Origin: DATARH01 sp963789255
Lineage (GTDB): Bacteria > Pseudomonadota > Alphaproteobacteria > ATCC43930 > CGMCC-115725
Reading direction: 5' to 3'
NCBI GenBank assembly: GCA_963789255.1
Contig: CAWBJW010000003.1
Span: forward strand, 255,793-319,792
Length of the DNA: 64,000 nucleotides
Shown here: piece after piece, positions 16,879 through 26,480 of the stretch
Position numbering within the stretch: the first letter of the stretch is position 1
How the letters are laid out: each line of letters starts with the position of its first letter
Program-made: the position numbers and the translations under genes
The notes under the pieces: generated by a model
The model's input: only the letters and a program-made list of their open reading frames with translations
What the model was told of the DNA's origin: nothing
Database searches by the model: none

Positions 16879-18005
16879 TCAGCCGGCGGTCCCGCCCGGC
16901 CCGTGCATCAGGTCGAACAGGATGCCTTCGCGGACGCCGCGATCGGCGACGCGCAGCCGGCCGACCGGCCAAATCGCGCAGATCGCGTCGAGAATGGCGC
17001 AGCCGCTCAGCACCAGATCGGCGCGCTCGCGCCCGACGCAGGGGTTGGCGGCGCGGCCCGCGATATCGAGCCCGGCCAGATGGCGCGAGACCGAGCTCGA
17101 TCTGATCGAAGGTCAGCATGCTGCCGTCGACCAGCGCGCGGATGTAGCGCGGCAGGGCAAGGTTGACGCCGGCCAGCGTCGTCACCGTGCCGGAGCTGCC
17201 CAGCATCTGCACCTGGCGGGCACGGACCTGGCGTCGGATGCGGTGGTTTTTCTCGAACGGCATCAGCGCGGCCTCGGCCTCGCCGACCATCGCGCGATAG
17301 CTCGTCGGCGTGACCTCGATCCCGCCGAAGCGCTCGGTAAAGGTGACGACGCCGAAGGGCAATGACACCGAGCCGAGAATTTCCAGCCGCGGCTCCGGCC
17401 CGCGCGGCCCGGCCTGGCGCAGCCAGACGATTTCGGTCGAACCCGCCGCCGATATCGAAAACGATCGCATAGGGAATGCGCGGGTGCAAAAGCGGCGCGC
17501 AGCCGGTGACGACGAGGCGGGCTTCCTCGGCGGTCGAGATGATCTCGATCTCGATGCCGATCTCCTCGCGCAGGCGGGCGAGGAACAGGGCGCAATTGTC
17601 CGCCCGCCGGCACGCCTCGGTGGCGACATAGCGGCCGAAAGCGACCCGGCGGTGGCCGATCTTGCCGGCGCAGATGCGCAGCGCTTCGATCGTGCGCGCC
17701 ATCGCCGCCTCGGAGAGCGCCCCCGTTGCGGCGAGGCCTTCGCCGAGCCGGACGATCCGCGAAAACGCATCGATCACGCGAAACCCGCCGCCGCTGCGGC
17801 GCGCGATCAACAGGCGGCAGTTGTTGGTGCCGAGGTCGAGCGCGGCGTAGCTCGGCGGCAACGGCCGCGGCGCCGGCGCAAACCGGTCGCCTTCGCCCAG
17901 GCCCGGCGGTGTCGCCGCTTCGGCGCGCAGCACGGCAACGCCCGGCCCGAAGCCTTCCCCGGCCGATCCCTTGCCGTGTTGCAGACTGCTCGACACTGGC
18001 GACAT
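16879..18005 (-). CDS. Ppx/GppA family exopolyphosphatase (two frameshifts)
   Basis: An actin-fold phosphatase acting on polyphosphate or pppGpp. The phosphate-binding start is YAALDLGTNNCRLLIA, followed by RYVATEACRRADN, IEIISTAEEARLVV, VFDIGGG, and then after a shift STEIVWLRQAGP and LGSSGTVTTLAGV. The first break is at about 17445-17455 (one extra G within the GGC-GGC-GG run). The second is at about 17090-17105, after LTFDQIELG. The last part, VSRHLAGLDIAGRAANPCVG, runs to TGA at 16879-16881. The repaired length of about 374 is normal. ATG 18005 is the chosen start; the first ~45 residues are a variable leader. Confidence 0.8.
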
Positions 18006-18084
18006 TTCCAAAATGCGGCGATGATGTTACCGCACCGCAGCGCCGAACCGAAGCGCCGCGAAAGCGGCGGCACCCGCCCGCGCG

Positions 18085-19239
18085 TCAGCCGGCCGGGGTC
18101 ATTTGCGTTGGCGCCTGCCACAGATGGCCGGCGACGACCAGGCCGCGCACGGCGAGCCGCTGATGCCCGCGGCGGCTCTCGCCCAGCACATCGCGATAAT
18201 CGAACTCGCCCTCGACGAGTTCGAGAATGCTGGCGTCGCCGACCGCGCCGACCGCGAGATGGCCGAGATCGCCGCGCCCCAGCGCCGCCGCCGGAGCGGC
18301 GGTGCTGGCCCGGACGACCGCGTCCAGCTCGACCCCGAGCGCGAGGAATTTCGACATCGTCACCAGCTGGTCGAAGGCCGGCCCGTCGATGCTGAGGGCA
18401 TGGACATCGCTGCTGATCACGTCGGGGAGGAACCCGGCTTCCAGCATGGCTTCCGCGGTGCGGAAGCCGAACGAGCCGCCGCCATGGCCGATATCGAAGA
18501 CGACGCCGCGCAGGCGCGCCTCGATCACCTCCTCGTGGATCTGCCCGTCGGCCGTCACCGGAGCGTTGGGAAACGGCCGGAAGCAATGGGTGATCACGTC
18601 GCCCTGGCGCAGCCGCGACAGCACATCGAGACGCGAGGGCGGCGGGTGATCGAGATGCGCCATGACCGGCAGCCCGACCTCCTCGGCGATTTCGAGCGCC
18701 ATATCGAGCGGCGCGATGCCGGAGGCGCCGCCGGCGCCGCGGCCGATTCGGACCTTGACCCCGACGATCAGGTCGCGGTTGGCGTTGATGACGCGGACGC
18801 ATTCGCGCGGCTCGATGAGGCGCAGATCGGCGGCCTCGCCGACCATGACCGTGGCGGCGAACGCGAAAATCCCGGGGAACGACACATTGAGATAGGGCAG
18901 GATGCGCAATGGCGTCGGCTCGATGACGTGGCGGCGAAAGCCATGAAAATTGCCGGGCCCGGCGCTCCCCGCATCGACGAAGGTGGTGGTGCCGCTGCGC
19001 GCTGCGACCAGGGCGGCGTCGACCCCGAGCGATGTCCCGCCCCAGTAGACATGGGTGTGCAGGTCAATGAGGCCGGGCACGACGATGAGACCGCGCGCAT
19101 CGACGACCTGCGAGCCGCGCAGCGGCAAATCGGCCCCGACGGCGGTGACCGTGCCGTCGCCAAACCCGATATCGGCGACCTCGTCGCGCCGGTTCGCCGG
19201 ATCGATGACCCGGCCGCCCTTCAAGATCAGATCCAGCAT
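18085..19239 (-). CDS. Amidohydrolase/deacetylase family metal-dependent hydrolase
   Basis: A 384-residue TIM-barrel amidohydrolase. The metal-binding start is VPGLIDLHTHVYWG, then FVDAGSAGPGNFHGF, a Lys in LIVGVKVRIGRG that could be the carbamylated bridging residue, MAHLDHPPPS, ITHCFRPFPNAP, FDIGHGGGSF and the final Asp in VISSDVHALS. This matches the amidohydrolase/deacetylase subgroup; the substrate is not predictable. The start is ATG 19239 (MLDLILKGGRVIDP), since the upstream reading is not conserved. It faces away from the carbamoyltransferase region. Confidence 0.8.
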   Translation of the reverse strand: MLDLILKGGRVIDPANRRDEVADIGFGDGTVTAVGADLPLRGSQVVDARGLIVVPGLIDLHTHVYWGGTSLGVDAALVAARSGTTTFVDAGSAGPGNFHGFRRHVIEPTPLRILPYLNVSFPGIFAFAATVMVGEAADLRLIEPRECVRVINANRDLIVGVKVRIGRGAGGASGIAPLDMALEIAEEVGLPVMAHLDHPPPSRLDVLSRLRQGDVITHCFRPFPNAPVTADGQIHEEVIEARLRGVVFDIGHGGGSFGFRTAEAMLEAGFLPDVISSDVHALSIDGPAFDQLVTMSKFLALGVELDAVVRASTAAPAAALGRGDLGHLAVGAVGDASILELVEGEFDYRDVLGESRRGHQRLAVRGLVVAGHLWQAPTQMTPAG

Positions 19240-19529
19240 CGCCCGCCCCCGTCCCCGCCGGGCCGAGCCTACACAGCCCGCCCTTCCGGCGAAAGCCGCC
19301 GCTGCTGCCTGATCGGCCACCGCCGTAGAGGGCCGCGCCGGGACGCGCCATCAGGGCTCAACATGGATCGCGCTCGCCCGGGCCTGTCGCCGATCAACGG
19401 TCGCGCTCGGCGCCGCGGACGGCATTGCCATCGGTGAAAGTCTCATGCTACTCGACAATTCGGTCGCCGCATGTACCATCGCTTGGTAACCGGGAATGCC
19501 TTAAGGCGAATGACCAGGAGCTCGTCCCA

Positions 19530-19836
19530 GTCTCACCAAGACTTGTCATCCGACCGCGCCTGTGGGCGATCATCGTTGGGGTCGTCTTCTTGATACTTGA
19601 ATTTGCCGCGCCCGGGGTGCGGCATCGTGCGTAGGCTTGGTGTGCTGTTGAGCCGCATCGTCAGCCCGGTCGCGATGGCGCTGCTGTTTTTTGCCGTGGT
19701 GACTCCTGTCGCACTGATCTGCCGTATCCTCGGCCACGACCCGCTGCGCCGGAAGCTCGACCCGACAGCGGCGACCTACTGGATCGATCGGGTTCCCCCG
19801 GGACCATCGCCCGACAGCATCAAGGATCAGTTCTAA
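19530..19836 (+). pseudogene. SxtJ-like membrane protein remnant
   Basis: The last ~70 residues (RRLGVLLSRIVSPVAMALLF, then FFAVVTPVALICRILGHDPL and a YWIDRVPPGPSPDSIKDQF end) look like the C-terminus of SxtJ-family small membrane proteins, which sit beside SxtK/DUF5989 and carbamoyltransferases. The first half (RPRLWAIIVGVVFLILEFAA) is in another frame, and the joint lies near 19615-19635. The full gene start is not clear. A 12-residue frame follows (19836-19874), where the usual small partner gene would be, but it is not recognisable. Confidence 0.5.
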
Positions 19837-19886
19837 TGGCGCGAATCAAATACCTGCCACCCTCCTCGGATTGAGGGCCCGGCGCG

Positions 19887-21720
19887 GTGCGCATCCTCGG
19901 GATTTCCGCATTTTATCACGACAGTGCGGCCGCGCTCGTCGTCGATGGCGACATCGCCGCCGCCGCCCAGGAAGAGCGGTTCACGCGCAAGAAGCAGGAC
20001 GCCGATTTTCCCAGGAACGCCATCGAATACTGCCTGTCGGTCGCCGGCGGCCTCGACAAGATCGACTATGTTGCCTTCTACGATAAGCCGTTTCTCAAGT
20101 TCCAGCGGCTGCTGGAAACCTATCTTGCCTTTGCGCCGCGCGGGTTCGCCTCGTTCAGCCAGGCGATCCCGCTGTGGCTCCGGGAAAAACTGTTCCAGAA
20201 GTCCCTGATCAAGGGCGAGGCTCAAGCGCTGGATGACGGATTTCGACTGGGACAACCGGCTGCTCTTCGCCGAGCACCACCAGAGTCACGCGGCGAGCGC
20301 GTTCTATCCCTCGCCCTTCGGCGAAGCCGCCATTCTGACGATGGACGGGGTCGGCGAATGGGCGACGACATCGCTGGCCCGCGGGCAGGGCAACGACGTG
20401 ACGATGCTGCGCGAGATCCATTTCCCGCATTCGCTCGGCCTCCTGTACTCGGCCTTCACCGCCTACACCGGCTTCAAGGTCAACTCCGGGGAATACAAGG
20501 TCATGGGGCTCGCGCCCTACGGCGAGCCGCGCTACGCGCAGACGATTCTCGATCATCTGATCGACGTAAAGCCGGATGGCACGTTTCGATTGGACCTGTC
20601 CTATTTCGACTATTGCGCCGGCCTGCGCATGACCAACGAAAAGTTCGACGCGCTGTTCGGCGGCCCGCCGCGCTCATCGGAAACCTGGCTGACGCAACGG
20701 GACATGGACCTCGCGGCGTCGATCCAGGCGGTCACCGAAGAAATCGTCCTGCGGCTGACCCGATCGATTGCCGCCGACACCGGCTCAAGGAATTTGTGTC
20801 TCGCGGGCGGGGTTGCGCTCAACTGCGTCGCCAACGGCAAGGTGCTCAAGGACGGAGGGTTCGATCGCGTGTGGATCCAGCCGGCCGCGGGGGATGCCGG
20901 CGGCGCTCTCGGGGCGGCGCTCCTCGGATACCATCGCTTCAAATCCGGCGAACGCATTGTCGGCAACCGGATCGACGCGATGGTTGGCGCCTATCTCGGG
21001 CCGGAATACGCGCAGCCGGAAATCGAGCGGCAGCTCACCGCCGCCGGTGCGCGCTTCCGGGTTCTGGAGGAGGGCGATCTGGCCGACGCCACCGTCGATG
21101 CCCTGGTCGCGGAAAAGGCGGTCGGCTGGTTCCACGGGCGCATGGAGTTTGGGCCGCGCGCCCTGGGCAACCGATCGATCCTCGGCGACCCGCGCTCGCC
21201 GGGCATGCAGAAGGCGCTCAATCTGCGCGTCAAGTATCGCGAGTTGTTCCGCCCGTTCGCCCCCTCGGTCATGCGCGAGCACGTCGCCGACTGGTTCGAG
21301 CTTGACGCCGACAGTCCCTACATGCTGCTGGTCGCGGACGTTCTCGGGCGGCGCCGCCGCCCGATGACGGCAGAAGAAGAAGCGCTTTTCGGCATCGACA
21401 AGCTCAACGTGCCGCGCTCGGAAATTCCGGCGGTGACGCACGTCAATTACTCGGCGCGCGTCCAGACCGTCAACAAGGAGACCAACCCGCGCTACCATGC
21501 GCTGCTCGCGCGCTTTTATGCCCGCACCGGCTGTCCGGTCCTCGTCAATACCAGCTTCAACGTGCGCAGCGAGCCGATCGTCTGCACCCCGGAAGACGCC
21601 TTCCGCTGCTTCATGGGCACCGAGATCGAGCTGCTGGTCGCCGGCAACTGCCTGTTGCGCAAAGAGGACCAGGACGAGGCTCTGCGCCGCGATTACAAGG
21701 ACCGTTTCGATCCCGATTGA
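19887..21720 (+). CDS. Carbamoyltransferase (NodU/CmcH family, one frameshift)
   Basis: A two-domain O-carbamoyltransferase of about 610 residues. The N-terminal ASKHA-like domain begins RILGISAFYHDSAAALVVDG, with EERFTRKKQDADFP and EHHQSHAASAFYPSPF (metal-binding histidines). The C-terminal YrdC-like domain shows GWFHGRMEFGPRALGNRSIL. These enzymes transfer carbamoyl groups to sugars, antibiotics or toxins. The frame breaks at about 20217-20222: GEAQ should read GE-LKRWMTDFDWD, so one base is extra. The second part then runs unbroken to TGA 21718-21720. An SxtJ-like remnant precedes it, a pairing known from saxitoxin-type and other glycan clusters. Confidence 0.85.
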
Positions 21721-21815
21721 GCGGATTAGGCGGGGGGGAACGCGGCGGCATTGTTCCGCCCTGCCTCACTGAGCTAACGTGGCGGCTCGATCCATGGCGG
21801 AGCGGGAGAGTTGCG

Positions 21816-22375
21816 ATGATCAAACTGGCGGGCATCGGCCACGTCCTCCTGCGGGTCGCCGACGAGGAGGAATCCAAGCGCTTCTACCGCGACGTGCTCG
21901 GGTTCCTGGTCGCCGAACAGGACCCGAGCACGGCGGCGTCTTCATGACCTTGGGCGACGGCTTTCACACGATCGACATCACCCAGCATCCCGCCCCGCAG
22001 GACGCGGCGCGGCCAACGCGCGGCCAGCTCGGGCTCGTGCACGTCGCCTTCAAGGTCGCCAGCTACGCGGCCTTGCGCGAGGCCTACGGCCACCTGCTCA
22101 AGAGCGGCGTCGAGGTGCTGCGCGCGATCGACCATGTCTGCCAGCGCAGCGTCTATTTCACCGATCCCGACGGCAACGGCCTCGAGATCTATTATGAGAT
22201 GCCGAACGCGCTGGCGCTGTTCCCCAACGGCCGCGGCGATGAGGACGAGGCGCTGCCGCTGTCCGGCGCCGGCGAGCCGCTGCCCCGCTGGCTCACCGAG
22301 GAATGGCCCGGCGCCGCGGCGATGGCCAAGGTCGAACGGCTGCGGCATCAACCGGCGCCCGGCGCTGCCGGCTAA
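21816..22375 (+). CDS. VOC (glyoxalase/dioxygenase-like) family protein, one frameshift
   Basis: A vicinal-oxygen-chelate protein of about 186 residues. It reads MIKLAGIGHVLLRVADEEES, RFYRDVLGFLVAEQDP, then in the next frame EHGGVFMTLGDGFHTIDI, GLVHVAFKVASYAALREAYG and YFTDPDGNGLEIYYEMP. The metal ligands would be His in GIGHV, His in LVHVAF and Glu in NGLEIYY. The break is at 21922-21925, where one C is missing from GAC-CC-GAG. Similar proteins include catechol dioxygenase-type enzymes; the substrate is unknown. ATG 21816 follows GGGAGAG. Confidence 0.8.
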
Positions 22376-22713
22376 CCCTTTCCCGCGGCGGGCGCCCATT
22401 TGCCGCCCGATTTGAGGAGCGCCGCCACCTCGCGCGGGTATTCGTCATCGACCGAGTATTCGTAGCAGCGGATATGCCCGGCATCCGGGCAGGCGGCGTC
22501 GATTGCGGCCAGCGCCTCGGCCAAATTCTCGAAATCGCCGGTGAATTGCAGCCGGCTGTTCCACACTCCCTTGGACGCGCGGGTCAGCCTGCCGCGCGTC
22601 GGCGCGTCGGTCTCCGGCACCCGGTCGAGATAGACGGTGATCTCGATCCCGACGCCGCCCGAGGGCTCCGTCTCGTCGCGGGTCACTTCGACGCGAAAGG
22701 TCTCGTAGGCCAT
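22372..22713 (-). CDS. Hypothetical protein
   Basis: A 113-residue soluble protein beginning MAYETFRVEVTRDETEPSGG, with ITVYLDRVPETDAPTRGRLT and FENLAEALAAIDAACPDAGH. It has no membrane segment and no motif I recognise. It is convergent with the VOC gene and the two stops overlap by four bases. The composition fits the host, so it is probably a real gene of a lineage-restricted family. Confidence 0.55.
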   Translation of the reverse strand: MAYETFRVEVTRDETEPSGGVGIEITVYLDRVPETDAPTRGRLTRASKGVWNSRLQFTGDFENLAEALAAIDAACPDAGHIRCYEYSVDDEYPREVAALLKSGGKWAPAAGKG

Positions 22714-23018
22714 TTACGACATCCAAGATTAAATCGTCATTACCGCGATATGACGAACAAATTGTATAACATTGATATTATTGTCGCTTCGAATACAGCG
22801 ACATGCCGATCCCGGCATGCCAAATAATTTTAATCAGGTCACCTCTGGCACCTCCAAAAACGTACAAATCGCCGGCATGGGGTCGCGGCCGAGATCTTCG
22901 CGAGCGCGTCGCGCAGATAGGCTTGCGGGTTGCCCCGTTGAGCGTCGGCATTTTCGGCTTCCTACATGGCGGTGGGTTCAATATGGTATCGGAGGTCAGC
23001 TTGAGCTGAGGGAGCACC
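22714..23018. other. Intergenic stretch without a supported gene
   Basis: About 300 bases, clearly richer in A+T than the surroundings (for example around 22730-22860). It contains a short palindrome, GCCGATCCCGGC-like, near 22806. It lies upstream of the CHRD gene, where a promoter is expected, but no box fits a consensus well enough to call. Confidence 0.3.
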
Positions 23019-23444
23019 ATGCGTCAATTTGGCAGGTGGGTCGTCGCCTTTCTCGCGGTCGTACTGGTCTCGGGGACGGCATCGGCGCAGACGAGAACCT
23101 TCACCGCGACCCTTAACGCCGCCGCCGAGGTTCCTCCGTCGAACAGCCCGGGGACCGGCACGGCGACGGTGACCCTCAATCCCGCTACGAAGGTCATTTC
23201 CTGGACCGTCACCTATTCGGGATTGGGGGAGCCGGTAATGGCGGCGCATATCCACGGCCCGGCGGCGGCGTCAGCGAACGCTTCGGTCGTCGTGCCGCTA
23301 GGGGATTCGCTGGCGAGCCCGATCCAGGGCACGGCGAGCTTGACCGACGGGCAGATTGCCGACCTCGAAGCCGGCAAGTACTATGTCATGCTGCACACCA
23401 AGTCCCATCCGGGCGGCGCGATCCGCGGCCAGCTGCTGCCGTAG
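23019..23444 (+). CDS. Secreted CHRD domain protein
   Basis: A 141-residue exported protein. Residues 1-23 are a signal peptide (basic start MRQFGR, hydrophobic VVAFLAVVLVSG, cleavage after ASA). The rest is one CHRD domain: FTATLNAAAEVPPSNSPGTG, AHIHGPA, LEAGKYYVMLHTKSHPGGAI and the final RGQLLP. In bacteria this domain occurs in small periplasmic or extracellular proteins of unknown function. GGGAG precedes the ATG. Confidence 0.85.
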   Translation: MRQFGRWVVAFLAVVLVSGTASAQTRTFTATLNAAAEVPPSNSPGTGTATVTLNPATKVISWTVTYSGLGEPVMAAHIHGPAAASANASVVVPLGDSLASPIQGTASLTDGQIADLEAGKYYVMLHTKSHPGGAIRGQLLP

Positions 23445-23810
23445 CCCGGGCACCGCGGACGCGGCAAATCCATAGCGGTGCCGCGGCGGGCTGCGGAGAG
23501 GCCGATCGGCTGCAAAATTGCAGCGACAATTTCCCCTGGCGACCCTTCGGGTGATTGCCGCACAGACGCTATCCGAGAGCAAAAGCCGCGACGATCGGGA
23601 CTGGAGGCTTTGCGCGCCGCCGCGGCGTCGGTCGGATTGCTCCGCCGCGCCGGAAGGTCGATTTGCCTTGAGACAGGTTGAGCGGCCGCGTGACGGAGCG
23701 GGCGGCCGGTCGAGGTTGCCGGCGCGTCGGGGGTGCGCCACAATGAGCGTGAATCCGCTGGGAGGCCGAGCGTGTCTCGGCAGGGCGCGGGCGGGCTGTC
23801 AGAGGCATTG
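23445..23810. other. Intergenic stretch upstream of the T6SS island
   Basis: 366 bases before ClpV. The stretch right after the CHRD stop has two complementary GC-rich blocks (GGCACCGCGG near 23449 and GTGCCGCGGC near 23477) that could be a terminator-like hairpin, but no T run follows. I see no gene. The promoter of the ClpV-VgrG operon should lie here. Confidence 0.3.
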
Positions 23811-26480
23811 ATGTCCGACATTAAGGCGCTTATCGGAAAGCTCAATCCGGCGTGCAAGCGTGCGCTCGAGATGGCGGCGGAGCGCTGTCTCGTCCACACG
23901 CATTTCTCGATCGAGATGGAGCATCTGCTGCTGCAGATGATCGAGATGCCGGACGGCGATGTGCCGCGTGTCCTGCGCTATTACGAGATCGCCCCGGCCC
24001 AGGTCGCGGCCCAGCTCAACGAAGCGCTCGAAAAGCTGAAGCGCGGCAACAGCCGCACCCCGGCGCTGTCACCGCATCTGCTTGATTGGCTGCAAGCCGG
24101 CTGGGTGTTCGGATCGCTGCGTCTGGGGCGGCAGAACGTGCGCTCGGGGGCGCTGCTCGCCGCTCTCTATGAGGAGGAGGCGCTGCGCGCGCTGATCGTC
24201 GATTCGGCGCCGCTGTTGCTGCGCGTACCGCGCAGCAGGCTGGCCGAGGATCTGCCGGAGCTCGTGAGCGGTTCGGCCGAGGACGATGCGGCGCAGGCGC
24301 CTGCTGCGGGCCCGGCTGCGGGCGGCGCGATCCTAGGCAAAGGCGGCGGTCGCACTACGACGCTAGACGCCTACACGATCGATTTGACGGCCGAGGCGGC
24401 GGCGGGGAAGATCGATCCGATCGTCGGTCGCGATGCCGAAATTCGTCAGGTCATCGACGTATTGATGCGCCGTCGGCAGAACAATCCGATCCTGACCGGC
24501 GAGGCCGGCGTCGGCAAGACCGCGATCGTCGAAGGTTTCGCCCAGCAGATTGTCGCGCGCCAAGTGCCGCCGCCTCTCGCGAATGTATCCGTGCGCATCC
24601 TCGATCTCGGGCTGTTGCAGGCCGGCGCCGGCATCCGTGGCGAGTTCGAAAACCGCCTTCGCGGGGTCATCGACGAGGTCGCCGCCTCGCCGCGCCCGAT
24701 CGTATTGTTCATAGACGAGGCGCATACGCTGATCGGTGCCGGCGGTACCGCCGGCCAGGGCGATGCCGCCAATCTGTTGAAGCCGGCGCTGGCTCGCGGC
24801 CAGTTGCGCACGATCGCGGCGACTACCTGGGGCGAGTACAAGAAATATTTCGAGAAGGATCCGGCGCTCGCCCGCCGGTTCCAGGTCATCAAGGTGGGCG
24901 AGCCGAGCGAGGAGGCGGCCAGCCGGATGCTGCGGGCGCTGATGCCAAAGCTCGAACAGCATCACGGCGTACGCGTGCTCGACGTTGCCGTGACCGAGGC
25001 CGTGCGCCTGTCGAACCGCTACATAATCGGTCGCCAGCTGCCCGACAAGGCGATCAGCGTGCTCGACACGGCCTGCGCGCGTGTAGCGATCGCCCGCGCC
25101 GGCGAACCGCCGGCGTTGCTGGACGCGATGCGCCAGACGGAAAGCCTCGCCCAGGAAATCGCCAGCCTCAGCCGCGAAGCGGTAACCGGACAAGACCACA
25201 ACGAGCGGATCGAAGGACTGAGCGAGGAGCGCGCGGGGGTCGAGGAGCGGCGGCATCGGCTGCTGGCGCGGTTCGAGCAGGAAAAAGCGACGGTCGAGCG
25301 CCTCGATGCGCTCGAGCGGGAAATCCAGTCCGGTGGGACCGAAAAAAACATCGCCTCGCTCGTCGGCGAGTTGGGCGGTCTGCGGCTCGGTCTCGAAGCC
25401 TTGCAGGACGGCGAGCCGATGGTACCGCCGCATGTCGACGGCCATGTCGTCGCCACGGTCGTCTCGGGGTGGACTGGGATCCCGGTCAGCAAGATGCTGG
25501 CCGGCAATCTTGATGCAGTACGCACGCTGCGCGATAGGATGACGGCGCGTATCGTTGGTCAGGATGCCGCCCTCGACGCGATTCGTCGTCGCATCCAGAC
25601 TTTTCATGCCGATCTCGGCGAGCCGGACAAGCCGGCCGGGGTGTTCATGCTGGTCGGGCCGAGCGGCGTCGGCAAGACCGAAACGGCAGTGACCCTCGCA
25701 GACATTCTCTACGGAGGCTCGCGCAGCATGATCGTAATCAACATGTCGGAATATCAGGAGGCGCACTCGGTATCGGGCCTCAAGGGCGCGCCGCCCGGCT
25801 ATGTCGGCTATGGCCAGGGCGGGGTGTTGACCGAGGCCGTGCGCCGCGCGCCCTACAGCGTCGTCCTGCTCGACGAGGCGGAGAAGGCACACCCGGATGT
25901 CATCGAATTGTTCTATCAGGTCTTCGACAAGGGTACGCTTGAGGACAGTGAAGGACAGCTCGTCGATTTCAGGAACACGATCATCCTGCTGACCTCCAAC
26001 CTCGGCAGCGACGCGATTGTCGATCTCGTTCGCCAGCGCGGGCGCGGGGTTAGCCTCAACGAGTTGTCGGCGGCGGTGCGGCCGGCATTGTCGCACCACT
26101 TCAAGCCGGCGTTTCTCGGTCGGCTCGTCATCGTGCCGTATCTGCCGCTCGGCGACGACCAGCTGCGGCAGATCGCCGATCTGAAGCTGCACGCGATCGA
26201 GGAGCGCGTCGGACGGACCTATGGCGCCGAGCTGTCCTGGGATCCGGCTGTCGTCGATGCGATTGTCGCGCGCTGCACCGAAACCGAGAGCGGCGCGCGC
26301 ACGATCGATCATCTGTTGACCCACACGCTGTTGCCCGAACTTTCCGGGCATGTCCTCGATCGCCTCGCAGACCGCGCCGAATTCGATCTGATCCGTATCC
26401 GACTCGACGACATCGGCGAGTTTGCCTTCGAGTTCTCGACCTCGGCGCTCGCCGGGGCGGTGCGCGAGGCGGCGGCATGA
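23811..26480 (+). CDS. tssH: Type VI secretion ATPase TssH/ClpV
   Basis: An 889-residue AAA+ disaggregase that recycles contracted T6SS sheath. The Clp N-domain (residues ~1-150) includes KRALEMAAERCLVHTHFSIEMEH. Walker A1 GEAGVGKT is near residue 230, Walker B1 LFIDEAH near 300 and a middle-domain coiled coil at ~400-520. Walker A2 GPSGVGKTE is near 617 and Walker B2 VLLDEAEKAHPD near 687. GYVGYGQGG and the C-terminal arm match ClpV rather than ClpB, because the N-domain carries the TssB/C-reading type start. ATG 23811 is the start. It overlaps vgrG by ATGA. Confidence 0.92.
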   Translation: MSDIKALIGKLNPACKRALEMAAERCLVHTHFSIEMEHLLLQMIEMPDGDVPRVLRYYEIAPAQVAAQLNEALEKLKRGNSRTPALSPHLLDWLQAGWVFGSLRLGRQNVRSGALLAALYEEEALRALIVDSAPLLLRVPRSRLAEDLPELVSGSAEDDAAQAPAAGPAAGGAILGKGGGRTTTLDAYTIDLTAEAAAGKIDPIVGRDAEIRQVIDVLMRRRQNNPILTGEAGVGKTAIVEGFAQQIVARQVPPPLANVSVRILDLGLLQAGAGIRGEFENRLRGVIDEVAASPRPIVLFIDEAHTLIGAGGTAGQGDAANLLKPALARGQLRTIAATTWGEYKKYFEKDPALARRFQVIKVGEPSEEAASRMLRALMPKLEQHHGVRVLDVAVTEAVRLSNRYIIGRQLPDKAISVLDTACARVAIARAGEPPALLDAMRQTESLAQEIASLSREAVTGQDHNERIEGLSEERAGVEERRHRLLARFEQEKATVERLDALEREIQSGGTEKNIASLVGELGGLRLGLEALQDGEPMVPPHVDGHVVATVVSGWTGIPVSKMLAGNLDAVRTLRDRMTARIVGQDAALDAIRRRIQTFHADLGEPDKPAGVFMLVGPSGVGKTETAVTLADILYGGSRSMIVINMSEYQEAHSVSGLKGAPPGYVGYGQGGVLTEAVRRAPYSVVLLDEAEKAHPDVIELFYQVFDKGTLEDSEGQLVDFRNTIILLTSNLGSDAIVDLVRQRGRGVSLNELSAAVRPALSHHFKPAFLGRLVIVPYLPLGDDQLRQIADLKLHAIEERVGRTYGAELSWDPAVVDAIVARCTETESGARTIDHLLTHTLLPELSGHVLDRLADRAEFDLIRIRLDDIGEFAFEFSTSALAGAVREAAA

